Shown here one piece after another: positions 19,940-29,537 of a stretch of DNA of 64,000 nucleotides. Origin of the DNA: Schaalia canis (GTDB taxonomy: Bacteria > Actinomycetota > Actinomycetes > Actinomycetales > Actinomycetaceae); contig NZ_RQZF01000001.1 in NCBI RefSeq assembly GCF_003858455.1, forward strand, positions 124,001 through 188,000. The letters run 5' to 3'. A program made the position numbers and the translations under genes. The notes below the pieces were generated by a model. That model saw only the letters and a list, made by a program, of their open reading frames with translations. It was not told the DNA's origin and ran no database searches. The first letter of the stretch is position 1, and each line of letters starts with the position of its first letter.

Positions 19940-21784
19940 ATGAAGAAGCATCGTGACGGGTCAATCAGCCAGAAAGCTCGTTTCACACTCCAGGCAGACG
20001 ACACCATCCCTTCGATGCTTCGCAAGCGCGCCGAACGTCACCCCGACGCGGTCGTTGTCGAAAAGACCTCTGCCGTTGGTGCTCGCCAACCCGTGACCGC
20101 AGCGGATCTACAACGGCAAGTCGAGGACGTCGCTCGCGGCCTCCTTGGTCTTGGAATCCAGACCGGTGAAAAGGTCGCAATTCTCTCGTCAACCTCCTAC
20201 GAATGGATGCTCCTCGACCTCGCTATCCTGACGATCGGTGCCGTTACAGTCCCCATCTACGAATCCGATTCCACCACCCAGATTCGACACATCCTTGACG
20301 ATGCTCACGTGGTGCAAGTCTTTACAGCAACCGCTCAGCAGGCAGAGCTTGTCGAGTCAGTTGAAGCTCCCTCGGTACGTTCAGTGGATGCTCTTGACCG
20401 CGGAGCACTGCGTACGATCCTTACCGCCGGACGAGACGTAGCCCCGTCTGCTTTAGACGAGCGTGCTACCCACTTCACCGTCGACGACATGGCTACTATC
20501 ATCTACACCTCCGGTACAACAGGTGTACCCAAAGGCGTAGTCCTCACCCACGGTAATTTCGTTGGCACTGCTGAAGCCGTCCGCCAAGCCCTTCCCGACG
20601 TCATTGACGCTCCTTCCCTGCGTATGCTTCTCTTCTTGCCACTGGCGCATGTCCTTGCACGTTTCGTCATGCATGCTCTCCTGTCAGCGCGTGGCGTAAT
20701 CGCTTTCTCCCCTGACGTCAAGCGCCTTTTGACGGATATTGAAGCCTTCCAACCCACTATCCTGCTGGCTGTGCCGCGCGTACTTGAAAAGGTCTACAAC
20801 GCCGCCTCTGCAAAGGCAGGCTCTGGGCTTAAGCGCCAGATCTTCGGCTGGTCCGCTAAGCAATCTCGCCACTGGTCGGCTGCGAAAGAAGGGCTTTTCG
20901 GCCCCTCTCCCCTGCTGCGTGCACGCCATAGCATCGCCGATAAGCTCGTCCTATCAAAGGTGCGCAGCGTCCTGGGCCCCAATCTTGAATACATCGTCTG
21001 TGGCGGCGCCCCACTTTCCCTTGAGCTTGCCCATTTCTTTGGCGGCACCGGTATCACCGTCATTCAAGGCTACGGCCTATCCGAAACTACCGGCCCTATC
21101 GCTGCGCAACTTCCCGGATATAGCCCGATGGGAACGGTCGGCCCGATTCTCCCTGGCAATGCCGTCAAGATCTCCGACGAAGGCGAGATTCTTATCAAGG
21201 GCGTGTCCGTCATGCAGGGCTACCACAACCTGCCTGAGGAAACATCCCAGGCCATCCAGGACGGCTGGTTCCATACTGGCGATCTAGGATCAGTTGACCG
21301 CAAGGGAAATATCCGTATCACCGGTCGTAAGAAGGAAATTATCGTGACCGCCGGCGGCAAGAATGTGTCGCCCGAAATCCTCGAAGATTCACTGGTGACT
21401 CACCCACTGATCGGCCACGTCGTTGCCGTTGGCGAGGCTCGCCCCTACATTGGTGCGCTCATCACCCTTGACCCTGACATGTTGCCCGGTTGGCTGAGCG
21501 CACATGGTCTGGACGTTGTCGATGCCTCAACTGCCGCAGACTTGCCTGAGGTGCAAGAATCCCTTCGGAAGGCGATTATGCGCGCTAATAAGAAGGTTTC
21601 CCGCGCCGAGTCAATCCGCCGATTCCGCATTGTTGACACAACATTCACCGTGGAAAACGGCTATCTGACGCCCTCGTTGAAGCTACGCCGTTCTGCTGTT
21701 GTCGCAGATTTTGCTCACGAGGTTGATGCGGTGTATGAGCACGGTTTCGATGTGCCTCACGAGTCATCTGGTAAGCGCAAGTAG
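19940..21784 (+). CDS. Long-chain acyl-CoA synthetase (AMP-forming)
   Basis: A 614-residue ANL-superfamily enzyme activating fatty acids to acyl-CoA through an acyl-adenylate. Motifs in order are the P-loop-like YTSGTTGVPKGVVLTH near residue 190, LPLAHVLARFV, the A5 motif QGYGLSETTGP near residue 375, WFHTGDLG near residue 450, and GRKKEIIVTAGGKNVSPE near residue 465. The C-terminal catalytic-lysine region (KLRRSAVV) closes the protein. It resembles FadD15-type long-chain enzymes. The start lacks a strong ribosome binding site. It follows glnA by 100 bases with no hairpin between. Chain-length preference is unknown. Confidence 0.9.
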   Translation: MKKHRDGSISQKARFTLQADDTIPSMLRKRAERHPDAVVVEKTSAVGARQPVTAADLQRQVEDVARGLLGLGIQTGEKVAILSSTSYEWMLLDLAILTIGAVTVPIYESDSTTQIRHILDDAHVVQVFTATAQQAELVESVEAPSVRSVDALDRGALRTILTAGRDVAPSALDERATHFTVDDMATIIYTSGTTGVPKGVVLTHGNFVGTAEAVRQALPDVIDAPSLRMLLFLPLAHVLARFVMHALLSARGVIAFSPDVKRLLTDIEAFQPTILLAVPRVLEKVYNAASAKAGSGLKRQIFGWSAKQSRHWSAAKEGLFGPSPLLRARHSIADKLVLSKVRSVLGPNLEYIVCGGAPLSLELAHFFGGTGITVIQGYGLSETTGPIAAQLPGYSPMGTVGPILPGNAVKISDEGEILIKGVSVMQGYHNLPEETSQAIQDGWFHTGDLGSVDRKGNIRITGRKKEIIVTAGGKNVSPEILEDSLVTHPLIGHVVAVGEARPYIGALITLDPDMLPGWLSAHGLDVVDASTAADLPEVQESLRKAIMRANKKVSRAESIRRFRIVDTTFTVENGYLTPSLKLRRSAVVADFAHEVDAVYEHGFDVPHESSGKRK

Positions 21785-21808
21785 CCAGGTGGCAGATCAC
21801 CAATGAAT

Positions 21809-21836
21809 TGGCCCGGAAGCGCGTGCTTCCGGGCCA
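21809..21836. terminator. Bidirectional terminator between the acyl-CoA synthetase gene and uvrA
   Basis: A perfect 12-bp stem (TGGCCCGGAAGC) with a four-base GCGT loop, between the convergent stops at 21784 and 21861. The downstream plus strand reads TTACTTG, only weakly U-rich. Confidence 0.75.
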
Positions 21837-21860
21837 TTACTTGTGCAGCGCCTTTACGGA

Positions 21861-24722
21861 CTATGCTGTGCGCGCAGCGTCGCGTTCAAAGGTCTTGGCC
21901 AGATACTGTCCAGTGAACGATCCCGGGATACGGGCAACATCCTCAGGAGTACCCTCGGCTACGACAAGGCCACCACCTGAACCACCTTCAGGACCCATAT
22001 CGATAATCCAATCAGCACATTTGATGACGTCAAGATTATGCTCAATGACGATTACCGTATTGCCCTTGTCAACCAAGGACTGCAAGACGAGCAAGAGCTT
22101 GCGAATATCCTCAGAATGTAGGCCAGTTGTTGGCTCATCAAGGACGTACACGCTGCGACCATTTGAACGACGCTGCAATTCGGATGCCAGCTTCACGCGC
22201 TGGGCTTCACCGCCCGATAGCGTGGTGGCGGACTGCCCCAAACGCACATAACCCAGGCCGACCTCAACAAGAGTATTGAGATGCCGTGCGATACGAGCGA
22301 TGGGGGCAAAGAATTCAGCGGCCTCACTAATGGGCATATTCAAAATATCAGCAACGGACTTGCCCTTGTAGAGCACCTCAAGGGTTTCACGGTTGTAACG
22401 GGCGCCATGACAGACCTCGCAAGGGACATACACATCGGGCAAGAAATTCATCTCAATCCGAAGCGTTCCATCACCCTTACAGGATTCGCAGCGCCCTCCC
22501 TTAACGTTAAAAGAGAAGCGGCCAGGGCCGTATCCTCGGACCTTCGCTTCCTGCGTTTCCGCAAAGAGCTTTCGAATGTGATCCCACACGCCCGTATAAG
22601 TCGCCGGATTCGAGCGAGGGGTGCGCCCGATGGGCGATTGATCAACGTGAACGACTTTATCAAGATGCTCCATTCCCGTGACGGTGCGGTGTCGTCCAGG
22701 TACAAGCCTCGCCCCGTTCAGCCGCGACGCGAGAGAACGATAAAGAATTGAGTTGACCAGGGTTGATTTGCCCGAACCGGACACGCCCGTGACCGCAGTG
22801 AAGCAGGACAGCGGGAAGGACACGGAAACGTTATTGAGGTTGTGTTCACGCGCGCCTTCAACCGTCAACGCCCGAGAGTGGTCAACAGCGCGCCTCTTTG
22901 AGGGCGTGTGGATCATGCGTCGACCGGCGAGATAATCTCCGGTGAGCGATCCCGAGGAGGCTAGAAGAGCGTCCAAGGGGCCAGAATGAACAATCTGACC
23001 TCCGTGCTCACCTGCCCCTGGACCAATGTCGACAATCCAGTCAGCAGCTTCCATCGTTTCCTCGTCATGTTCCACAACAATGAGAGTGTTTCCCAAATCG
23101 CGGAGGCGCTCAAGGGTTTCAATGAGGCGACGGTTGTCACGCTGGTGCAAGCCAATGGAAGGCTCGTCAAGGACATAAAGAACCCCTACGAGGCCTGAGC
23201 CAATCTGCGTGGCAAGACGGATGCGTTGAGCCTCTCCACCTGAGAGAGTGCCAGCAGCACGAGAGAGCGTGAGATAGGTGAGGCCGACATCGACAAGGAA
23301 ATTGAGACGAGCCCGAATCTCTGCGAGCACCGGCGCAGCAATGGCTGCGGCACGTTCGTCCAGTTCCAGATCATTAAGGAAGTCACGAGCCTCAGCGATC
23401 GACAGGTCAGACAGGGCGGCAATACTCAAATCGCCCACGCGAACAGCCAGAACCTCAGGGCGTAGGCGCGCGCCGTGGCATGAGGGGCAGGGGACTTCTC
23501 GCATGTAGCCATCGAGTTTGTCCATCGACCACTGCGATTCAGTCTCCGCACGTTTACGTTCAACGTAGTTGACAGCACCTTCAAAGCCTGTGGTGAAACG
23601 GCGTTCCCGTCCCCAACGGTTGCGGTAGGAAACCTTCACCTCGTAGTCGTGGCCATAGAGAATGATCTGCTGGATGTCCTCAGGAAGATCACGCCACGGC
23701 ACATCCAGACTAAAACCGAGCTCCTCAGCGAGGGTTGCCAGAATCTTCAACTGGTACTTGTTGTTCACACTCCACGGACTCACCGCGCCGTCACGAAGGG
23801 AAAGTTCTTCATCAGGTACGACGAGTTCAGGGTCAACCTCAAGTTTCATGCCAAGGCCCGTGCACTCTGGACAGGCTCCATAAGGCGCATTGAAGGAGAA
23901 TGTCCTCGGTTCGATTTCTTCCAAAGCAAGGGGGTGATCGTTCGGGCATGCGCGTTTTTCAGAGTAACGGCGTTGCCGTCCCGGGTCATCTTCAGGGAGG
24001 TCAACGTAATCAATGATCACTAGGCCGTCAGAGAGCCGCAGAGCAGTTTCGACCGAGTCCGTTAGACGTTGCCGCATTCCATCGCGAACGACAAGACGGT
24101 CGACGATGACAGAAATGTCGTGACGGAGCTTCTTTTCCAAGACTGGGAGCTCATCGGTGTCCAGGCGGAGCTGTTGACCGTCAATAATGGCTCGCACATA
24201 GCCTGCGGCACGAAGCTCATCCAAGAGATCTTGGTATTCGCCTTTCCTGCCGCGGACCACGGGGGCAAGTACCTGGAAACGGGTGCCCTCGGCGAGGGAA
24301 CGTACCCTGTCAACGATCTGCTGTGGCGTTTGAGCTTGAATCTGCGCATCACACTTTGGGCAGTGAGCTACACCTGCGCGGGCATAGAGGAGACGCAGGT
24401 AGTCATGAATTTCTGTAATGGTGCCAACAGTTGAACGCGGGTTGCGTGAGGTCGACTTTTGGTCGATAGACACCGCAGGTGACAGGCCCTCAATGAAGTC
24501 GACATCGGGTTTATCCATTTGCCCGAGGAACTGGCGGGCATAGGAGGATAAGGATTCAACGTAACGCCGCTGGCCTTCAGCAAAGATAGTGTCGAAAGCC
24601 AGAGATGATTTACCTGAACCGGACAGGCCCGTGAAGACGATAAGAGAATCACGAGGCAGGTCGAGGTCAACATCCTTGAGGTTATGTTCGCGGGCACCGC
24701 GAACGATCAGTTGGTCATGCAC
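21861..24722 (-). CDS. uvrA: Excinuclease ABC subunit A
   Basis: A 953-residue UvrA, the damage-sensing ABC-type ATPase of nucleotide excision repair. Two ATPase cassettes are visible: Walker [21 protein letters not shown] near residue 34 and [15 protein letters not shown] near residue 645, each with its own signature ([15 protein letters not shown] and [16 protein letters not shown]). Zinc ligands occur in ACPNDHP/GACPEC and in [10 protein letters not shown] with CEVCHG. The start is the GTG at 24722, the only in-frame start near the conserved [12 protein letters not shown]-like N-terminus. It lies 19 bases after the hydrolase gene on the same strand. Confidence 0.97.
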   Translation of the reverse strand: MHDQLIVRGAREHNLKDVDLDLPRDSLIVFTGLSGSGKSSLAFDTIFAEGQRRYVESLSSYARQFLGQMDKPDVDFIEGLSPAVSIDQKSTSRNPRSTVGTITEIHDYLRLLYARAGVAHCPKCDAQIQAQTPQQIVDRVRSLAEGTRFQVLAPVVRGRKGEYQDLLDELRAAGYVRAIIDGQQLRLDTDELPVLEKKLRHDISVIVDRLVVRDGMRQRLTDSVETALRLSDGLVIIDYVDLPEDDPGRQRRYSEKRACPNDHPLALEEIEPRTFSFNAPYGACPECTGLGMKLEVDPELVVPDEELSLRDGAVSPWSVNNKYQLKILATLAEELGFSLDVPWRDLPEDIQQIILYGHDYEVKVSYRNRWGRERRFTTGFEGAVNYVERKRAETESQWSMDKLDGYMREVPCPSCHGARLRPEVLAVRVGDLSIAALSDLSIAEARDFLNDLELDERAAAIAAPVLAEIRARLNFLVDVGLTYLTLSRAAGTLSGGEAQRIRLATQIGSGLVGVLYVLDEPSIGLHQRDNRRLIETLERLRDLGNTLIVVEHDEETMEAADWIVDIGPGAGEHGGQIVHSGPLDALLASSGSLTGDYLAGRRMIHTPSKRRAVDHSRALTVEGAREHNLNNVSVSFPLSCFTAVTGVSGSGKSTLVNSILYRSLASRLNGARLVPGRHRTVTGMEHLDKVVHVDQSPIGRTPRSNPATYTGVWDHIRKLFAETQEAKVRGYGPGRFSFNVKGGRCESCKGDGTLRIEMNFLPDVYVPCEVCHGARYNRETLEVLYKGKSVADILNMPISEAAEFFAPIARIARHLNTLVEVGLGYVRLGQSATTLSGGEAQRVKLASELQRRSNGRSVYVLDEPTTGLHSEDIRKLLLVLQSLVDKGNTVIVIEHNLDVIKCADWIIDMGPEGGSGGGLVVAEGTPEDVARIPGSFTGQYLAKTFERDAARTA

Positions 24723-24741
24723 ACCCCGAGTTTAGTGTGCT

Positions 24742-25584
24742 TTAACTGGAAAATCCGTCCCCAGTCGTACGTGTGTTCCATTCCACGAGGGCGCGGGCGA
24801 CAAGCTCCGGTTGCTCAACCGCACACATATGCTTAGCACCTTCGACGTGCAGCGCGCCTCGTGACGGCGAAGCTTCTAAGGCGTCGCACAAGGCACGCGC
24901 TGCGGCATTATCAAAGCCGAGATCCTCTGAACCGTTCACGACCAGAGTCGGCACTGTCACCTCAGCGAGGCCAGCGCGCAGATCCGTTGACGCTAAAATC
25001 TCACAGCACTGCGCGTAGCCCTCGCTGTCGCAGTTAACAAAGGCATCACGGATGCGCGCCACAGCAGAGGCACCTCTCCCCCACTCACTCTCTGCGGCGG
25101 GGGCCTCGTCAAATCCGGCAAACGCAGGTGAGAACCAGCGTTCCATCGTCACATCGACAATCGCCTGCGTACCCTGTGTGCGGACAAGTTCTGCGCGTTC
25201 GGCCCACATTTCAGGCGTGCCGTTCACGGGACCGGAAGCCATGACAGTGGAGGACAAGAGGCGCTCTGGCATGCGCTCTGCTGCTGCGAGGGCAATAAGG
25301 CCGCCGATAGATAGACCTACCATGTGGAATTGGCCTACACCAAGCTTATTCAAGGACACCTCCAAGGCATGAAGCAGAGCGTCCATGGTGAGTGGTTCGT
25401 TGATGGGCGCGGGGGCGGATCCTCCGTGGCCAGGCAAATCAAAGCGCACAACTCGGAAATGCGGAGTCAGCATTGGTAGGCACCAATCCCACATGATGTG
25501 GGATGAACCGAGAGAATGACCAAGCACAAGAACTGGCGCGTCGGCCGTTCCGTCGACTGTGAGTTTCAACGTCCATTCAGTCAT
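24742..25584 (-). CDS. Alpha/beta hydrolase (3-oxoadipate enol-lactonase-like)
   Basis: A 280-residue alpha/beta hydrolase. The oxyanion-hole HG-type motif is LGHSLGSSHIMWDW near residue 25, the nucleophile elbow is GLSIGG near residue 97, the acid is probably the Asp in VNGSEDLGFD, and the base is the His in EGAKHMCAVEQPE near the C-terminus. The pattern RFDLPGHGGS resembles PcaD enol-lactonases, but no other protocatechuate genes are nearby, so the substrate is unknown. The ATG at 25584 has GGAGG eight bases upstream and is preferred over the ATG at 25599. It is probably cotranscribed with uvrA. Confidence 0.85.
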   Translation of the reverse strand: MTEWTLKLTVDGTADAPVLVLGHSLGSSHIMWDWCLPMLTPHFRVVRFDLPGHGGSAPAPINEPLTMDALLHALEVSLNKLGVGQFHMVGLSIGGLIALAAAERMPERLLSSTVMASGPVNGTPEMWAERAELVRTQGTQAIVDVTMERWFSPAFAGFDEAPAAESEWGRGASAVARIRDAFVNCDSEGYAQCCEILASTDLRAGLAEVTVPTLVVNGSEDLGFDNAAARALCDALEASPSRGALHVEGAKHMCAVEQPELVARALVEWNTRTTGDGFSS

Positions 25585-25686
25585 AGCAATCGCCTCCATT
25601 GAACGAATAGCCCTAAAGGTTAAAGGGTCATTGTAAGTGTGAAAGCCTGATGAAAAGGAGAATTTACGGCTGTGGCGTCGTCACGT

Positions 25687-28113
25687 TTATGCGTTCGGCG
25701 CGGTGGTGAAGTGCTGTTGGACGCGGTAGACAACCTCAATAAGCATGCATGCCACGAGCGCCATCACGCCAATAACGCTCCACTGCTCGCCCGTTGGCCA
25801 CTCCAAAGCAAAGAAATGCCGCGTGATGGGAACGAGGAAACCTAGGACTGCAGCTCCGCCCATCGCTAACAAAAGGCCGATCCGCCAGCCAACAAGTGGG
25901 CGTGCTGTGATACTCAACAGCCACAAGGCGCCGGCCATGAGGGACAAGGTCGCAACGCTTTGGCCTTCAATGGTGCCAATACCCACATACCAATAGGCGA
26001 GCAAAGCAACACCGGCAAGGATTACACCCGCAGGGATTGCCACGCTCAAGGTGCGCTTGAGGAAACCTGGCACGTATCGTCGAGTATTTGGCCCAAGAGC
26101 GATTGCGAAAGCAGGAAGACCGATCGTGAGTACACCGATGTAGGTGAAGTGGCGTGGAAGGAAGGGGTAGGGCCACAGCAACAACGAGGTGGTCAGTGCC
26201 AGGACCAGCGAGTACATGGTCTTCGTGAGGAAGAGCGATGATACGCGTTCCATATTCGCGATAATCCGTCTGCCTTCAGCGACAACACCAGGAAGAACAG
26301 AAAACTCCCCACCGACAAGCACGATTTGCGATACGGCCTTCGTGGCGGGCGCCCCGTTACCCATCGCAATACCAAGGTCGGCGTCTTTGAGTGCGAGAGC
26401 ATCGTTGACGCCGTCTCCGGTCATGGCAACGCAGTGGTCATCCTCCTGCAGAGCACGAACCATGGCACGCTTTTGTTCGGGCGTGACACGGCCAAAGACA
26501 TCGTGATTGCGAATGGCGCTTGCGAAGGCGGCGCTCTCAAGATCCTCAGGCAGGGTGCGGGCGTCACAGACACGCACGGCCTCGCCGCCTGGGGTTGTCA
26601 GGCCAACCATCTGTGCAAGAGCAGCGACGGTGGAGGGGTTGTCGCCCGAAATGACGCGCACGCGTACGCCTTGCTCACGGAAGTAAGCGAGGGTGTCAGC
26701 AGCATCGGGCCGCAGGTCCTCTTCGAATGTCAGCATCGCAACGGCGTGCAGGTCGCGTGGAAGCTTCTCGTCACGTCCGCCGTCCTCAGTTTCTCCAGGG
26801 ACGCTCGATGAATGGGCGAGTAGAAGAACACGTCGACCTTGATCTGCGTGCTCAGAAACGGAAGCGCGTAACTGTTCGACAACGGCTGCACCTGGCCCGT
26901 CAGCAATGGCATCCAAGAGGATTTCAGGGGCGCCGAAGTACCATGAGGTACCGCTAACGCCAAGGGCAGCCCACTTCCGGGCAGAAGAGAAAGCGATCGA
27001 CCATTCCTCTTGAGGACGTTGCGTTACGGGGATTGTGTCATTGGCGATAGCTTCCATCACTGCAGCCGCCGTAGCGTTTGAGGACTCCTTATTGAGGAGC
27101 GCAAGAATATTGCCCGCATGTTCAGACAGAGCGGCTGCAGTGCCCTCGACGATATGGAGCCCATGAAGGCGAATACCACCGGTTGTGAGGGTGCCGGTTT
27201 TATCCAAACAGAGGGCATCAACACGGGCAAGGACCTCAACTGCGGGAAGTTCTTGAACAAGCACGTCTTGGCGGGCAAGTTTAGCTGAGCCGACCGCGAA
27301 GTTCATCGAGGTTAAAAGAACGAGGCCCTGAGGAATCATGCCAACAACGCCAGCAACTGCAAGCACCAGTCCGTGACGCCAATCGAAAGTGCCACCGTCA
27401 GCGCCCGATACCGTCCATTGCGTCCAGGCCAATAAAGCAACAACTGGAAGAATAAGGAAGGAGATGACCCGCAGCACGGCGTCGATGCCCTTTTGGATTT
27501 CTGAGGTTGTCCTCGTGAAGGCTTTGACCTGGCGCGTGATGCCTTGAGCGTAGAGATCTTCCCCTACCGCAGTAGCAACAATCAAGCCTGAGCCTGCAAC
27601 GACAGAGGTACCTGCGAGCACAGGGTCACCAGGGTTTTTACGGACGGGATGAGATTCGCCCGTCAGCATCGATTCATCAACCTCAAGGCCACTGGCCTCC
27701 ATGACCGTGCCGTCTACGCCGATACGGTCTCCGAGAGTGAGCTCAACAGCATCGTCGAGAACGACCTCGTCGAAAGGAATCTCAACGCTGTTGCCATCGC
27801 GCCACACGGTTGCCCGTGCAGCGTCAACGATAGCGAGTTCATCAAGGGTTCGTTTGGCCTTCCATTCCGACACGATACCAATGACCGCATTGACGATCAT
27901 CACGCCACCAAAGACAGCGTCTTTCCATGTTCCAACAAGGAGCACGGTGGCCATCGCTCCAACCAAGATCGCGTTGAAGAGCGTAAAAATATTGGCGCGG
28001 GCGATCGATGACAGTGACCGGGATGTCTGCTCCTCAACGGCATTGATCTGCCCATTTTGTACGCGGGTGCGTACGTCCTGAGTGCTCAGCCCGTAGGTTG
28101 AATAGTCAGCCAT
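25687..28113 (-). CDS. CtpE-like P-type cation-transporting ATPase
   Basis: An 808-residue P-type ATPase. The actuator motif TGES (151-154), phosphorylation site Asp304 in DKTGT, and hinge GDGVNDALALKDADLGIAMG are intact. Membrane helices fall near 40-62 and 65-85, two before the P domain (about 213-275), and six at the C-terminus. The M4 ion-binding region reads GMIPQGLVLLTS, where CtpE-type Ca2+ pumps have PEGL, so a ligand may be altered. It has no N-terminal metal-binding CxxC. The ATG at 28113 has AAGG upstream. It follows terC, which has a probable Mn2+ riboswitch, so Mn2+ or Ca2+ export is possible. Confidence 0.88.
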   Translation of the reverse strand: MADYSTYGLSTQDVRTRVQNGQINAVEEQTSRSLSSIARANIFTLFNAILVGAMATVLLVGTWKDAVFGGVMIVNAVIGIVSEWKAKRTLDELAIVDAARATVWRDGNSVEIPFDEVVLDDAVELTLGDRIGVDGTVMEASGLEVDESMLTGESHPVRKNPGDPVLAGTSVVAGSGLIVATAVGEDLYAQGITRQVKAFTRTTSEIQKGIDAVLRVISFLILPVVALLAWTQWTVSGADGGTFDWRHGLVLAVAGVVGMIPQGLVLLTSMNFAVGSAKLARQDVLVQELPAVEVLARVDALCLDKTGTLTTGGIRLHGLHIVEGTAAALSEHAGNILALLNKESSNATAAAVMEAIANDTIPVTQRPQEEWSIAFSSARKWAALGVSGTSWYFGAPEILLDAIADGPGAAVVEQLRASVSEHADQGRRVLLLAHSSSVPGETEDGGRDEKLPRDLHAVAMLTFEEDLRPDAADTLAYFREQGVRVRVISGDNPSTVAALAQMVGLTTPGGEAVRVCDARTLPEDLESAAFASAIRNHDVFGRVTPEQKRAMVRALQEDDHCVAMTGDGVNDALALKDADLGIAMGNGAPATKAVSQIVLVGGEFSVLPGVVAEGRRIIANMERVSSLFLTKTMYSLVLALTTSLLLWPYPFLPRHFTYIGVLTIGLPAFAIALGPNTRRYVPGFLKRTLSVAIPAGVILAGVALLAYWYVGIGTIEGQSVATLSLMAGALWLLSITARPLVGWRIGLLLAMGGAAVLGFLVPITRHFFALEWPTGEQWSVIGVMALVACMLIEVVYRVQQHFTTAPNA

Positions 28114-28150
28114 GAGTTGCCTTTGTTTGGATTCTGCTGCGTTGGAACGT

Positions 28151-28192
28151 GTTGTGTCAGGGGCCCTCACGGTGAGGCACCCCTGACACAAC
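28151..28192 (-). terminator. Hairpin between terC and the P-type ATPase gene
   Basis: Perfect 13-base arms (GTTGTGTCAGGGG and its complement) extended by a CCCTCA/TGAGG inner stem. It begins six bases after the terC stop and ends about 40 bases before the ATPase start. No U-tract follows, so partial read-through of the two-gene transcript is likely. Confidence 0.65.
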
Positions 28193-28197
28193 TGTGC

Positions 28198-29244
28198 TCA
28201 GTGTCCGCGTGAGAGGGGGACGTCGTGCTTTTGCAGCGAGCGGCTCTTGATGATCGAGGCTACGACTGTGACGGTGATAGTGACACCAATAAACACGAGG
28301 GAAGGAACGATGCCAATCTCAGGAGCCCACAGCATGGGTTCGCCACCGTTGAGGAAAGGCAAGGTGTTGGTGTGCATTGCGTGCAAGATGAGCTTCACAC
28401 CGATAAAGCCGAGGATGGCTGCAAGGCCGTAGTGCAAGTAGACGAGACGTTCAAGCAGTCCATCAACGAGGAAGTAGAGCTGGCGCAAGCCCAGCAGCGC
28501 AAAGGCGTTGGCTGCGAAGACGAGGTATGGCTCCTGGGTCAGACCAAAGATCGCTGGGATTGAGTCGAAAGCGAACATGAGGTCGGCAGAGCCGAGTGCA
28601 AGCACAACAAGGAAAAGGGGTGTGAGGAAGAGTTTGCCGTTTTCACGGTGGAAGAACTTTTGTCCGTCGAAGCCTTCGGTGATGGGGAAACGGCGACGCA
28701 TCATGCTGACGAATGCGTTCTCGTGGTATTCCGTAGGTTCGTCGTCAATGGTGATGCCTTCACGCGCTTGCGACCATGCAGTCCATAGCAGCCATGCGCC
28801 GAAGATGAAGAACACCCAGGAGAACTTTTCGATGATTGCTGCGCCCACAAGGATGAAGATCAGGCGTAGAACCAGGGCGATGATAATGCCCGAAAGAAGG
28901 GCCTTTTGCTGGAACTCACGCGGAATCCGGAAAGAGGCCATGATGATGATAAAGACGAAAAGGTTGTCGAGCGACAAGGCCTTTTCCGTGAGGAAACCTG
29001 CGTAGTATTGGCCGGCGTAGACGGCGCCGTAGAAGTACCAGATGATGACGCCGAAACCAAGACCAAGAATGACGTATCCGAGGGACCACCAAGCAGCTTC
29101 CTTCAGGCTTGGGGCATGCGGCGTGCGAACGTGGCCAACAATATCAACGGTGATGAGGGCCAGGATAACGGCAGACAAACCGACCCAGCCAAGCAGATGG
29201 ACATCCACCAGGGAGACCTCTTTCGTGTACAAGGACATGATCAT
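28198..29244 (-). CDS. TerC/Alx-family membrane protein
   Basis: A 348-residue integral membrane protein with about nine hydrophobic segments. It carries the TerC-family signature SLDNLFVFIIIMASFRIP near residue 95 and the second acidic motif SADLMFAFDSIPAIFGLTQEP near residue 225, whose aspartates are thought to bind metal. Family members include Alx and YceF-type proteins implicated in Mn2+ efflux or in loading exported enzymes with Mn2+. The ATG at 29244 has AAGAG upstream; an upstream GTG (29259) and an ATG at 29238 are alternatives. The leader carries a probable yybP-ykoY riboswitch, a strong hint of manganese control. Confidence 0.9.
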   Translation of the reverse strand: MIMSLYTKEVSLVDVHLLGWVGLSAVILALITVDIVGHVRTPHAPSLKEAAWWSLGYVILGLGFGVIIWYFYGAVYAGQYYAGFLTEKALSLDNLFVFIIIMASFRIPREFQQKALLSGIIIALVLRLIFILVGAAIIEKFSWVFFIFGAWLLWTAWSQAREGITIDDEPTEYHENAFVSMMRRRFPITEGFDGQKFFHRENGKLFLTPLFLVVLALGSADLMFAFDSIPAIFGLTQEPYLVFAANAFALLGLRQLYFLVDGLLERLVYLHYGLAAILGFIGVKLILHAMHTNTLPFLNGGEPMLWAPEIGIVPSLVFIGVTITVTVVASIIKSRSLQKHDVPLSRGH

Positions 29245-29274
29245 GAGGTCTCTTCCCACCCTGATGCGCTCCTG

Positions 29275-29375
29275 GTTTCAGCGCCTGTAGGGCGGTTGTT
29301 CCGAGCAGAAAAACACTGCCGTGATGACGAAACAACGCTTGATGGGATTACTCCCCTCGGCGCTCAATTTTAGCT
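29275..29375 (-). ncRNA. Probable yybP-ykoY (Mn2+) riboswitch in the terC leader
   Basis: Read on the minus strand, the 130 bases before terC contain GGGGAGTA (29356-29349), CGTCATCACG (29329-29320), and CCGCCCTACAGGCGC ending at 29281, in that order. These match the conserved loop sequences I remember for the yybP-ykoY manganese aptamer (GGGGAGUA in one docked loop, CGCCUAC-like in the other), and the following gene is of the TerC family, a classic target. The last element can also pair with itself (GCGCC/GGCG) close to the start codon, so control could be by sequestering the ribosome binding site. I could not run a covariance model, so boundaries are approximate. Confidence 0.75.
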
Positions 29376-29537
29376 GGAGCACGCAAAATGGGCCTGACGG
29401 TCTGGTTTTTTGTGGCCTTTCATGACTGCGGTATTACTCACGCTTGCGATACGAGACTGAGCGAAAGGGACTGTTCAGAGCCGCATTCTGGGAGGATTTG
29501 TCCTGTTTAAGGGGTCCTTCTCAGGGGTGATGGGGGG

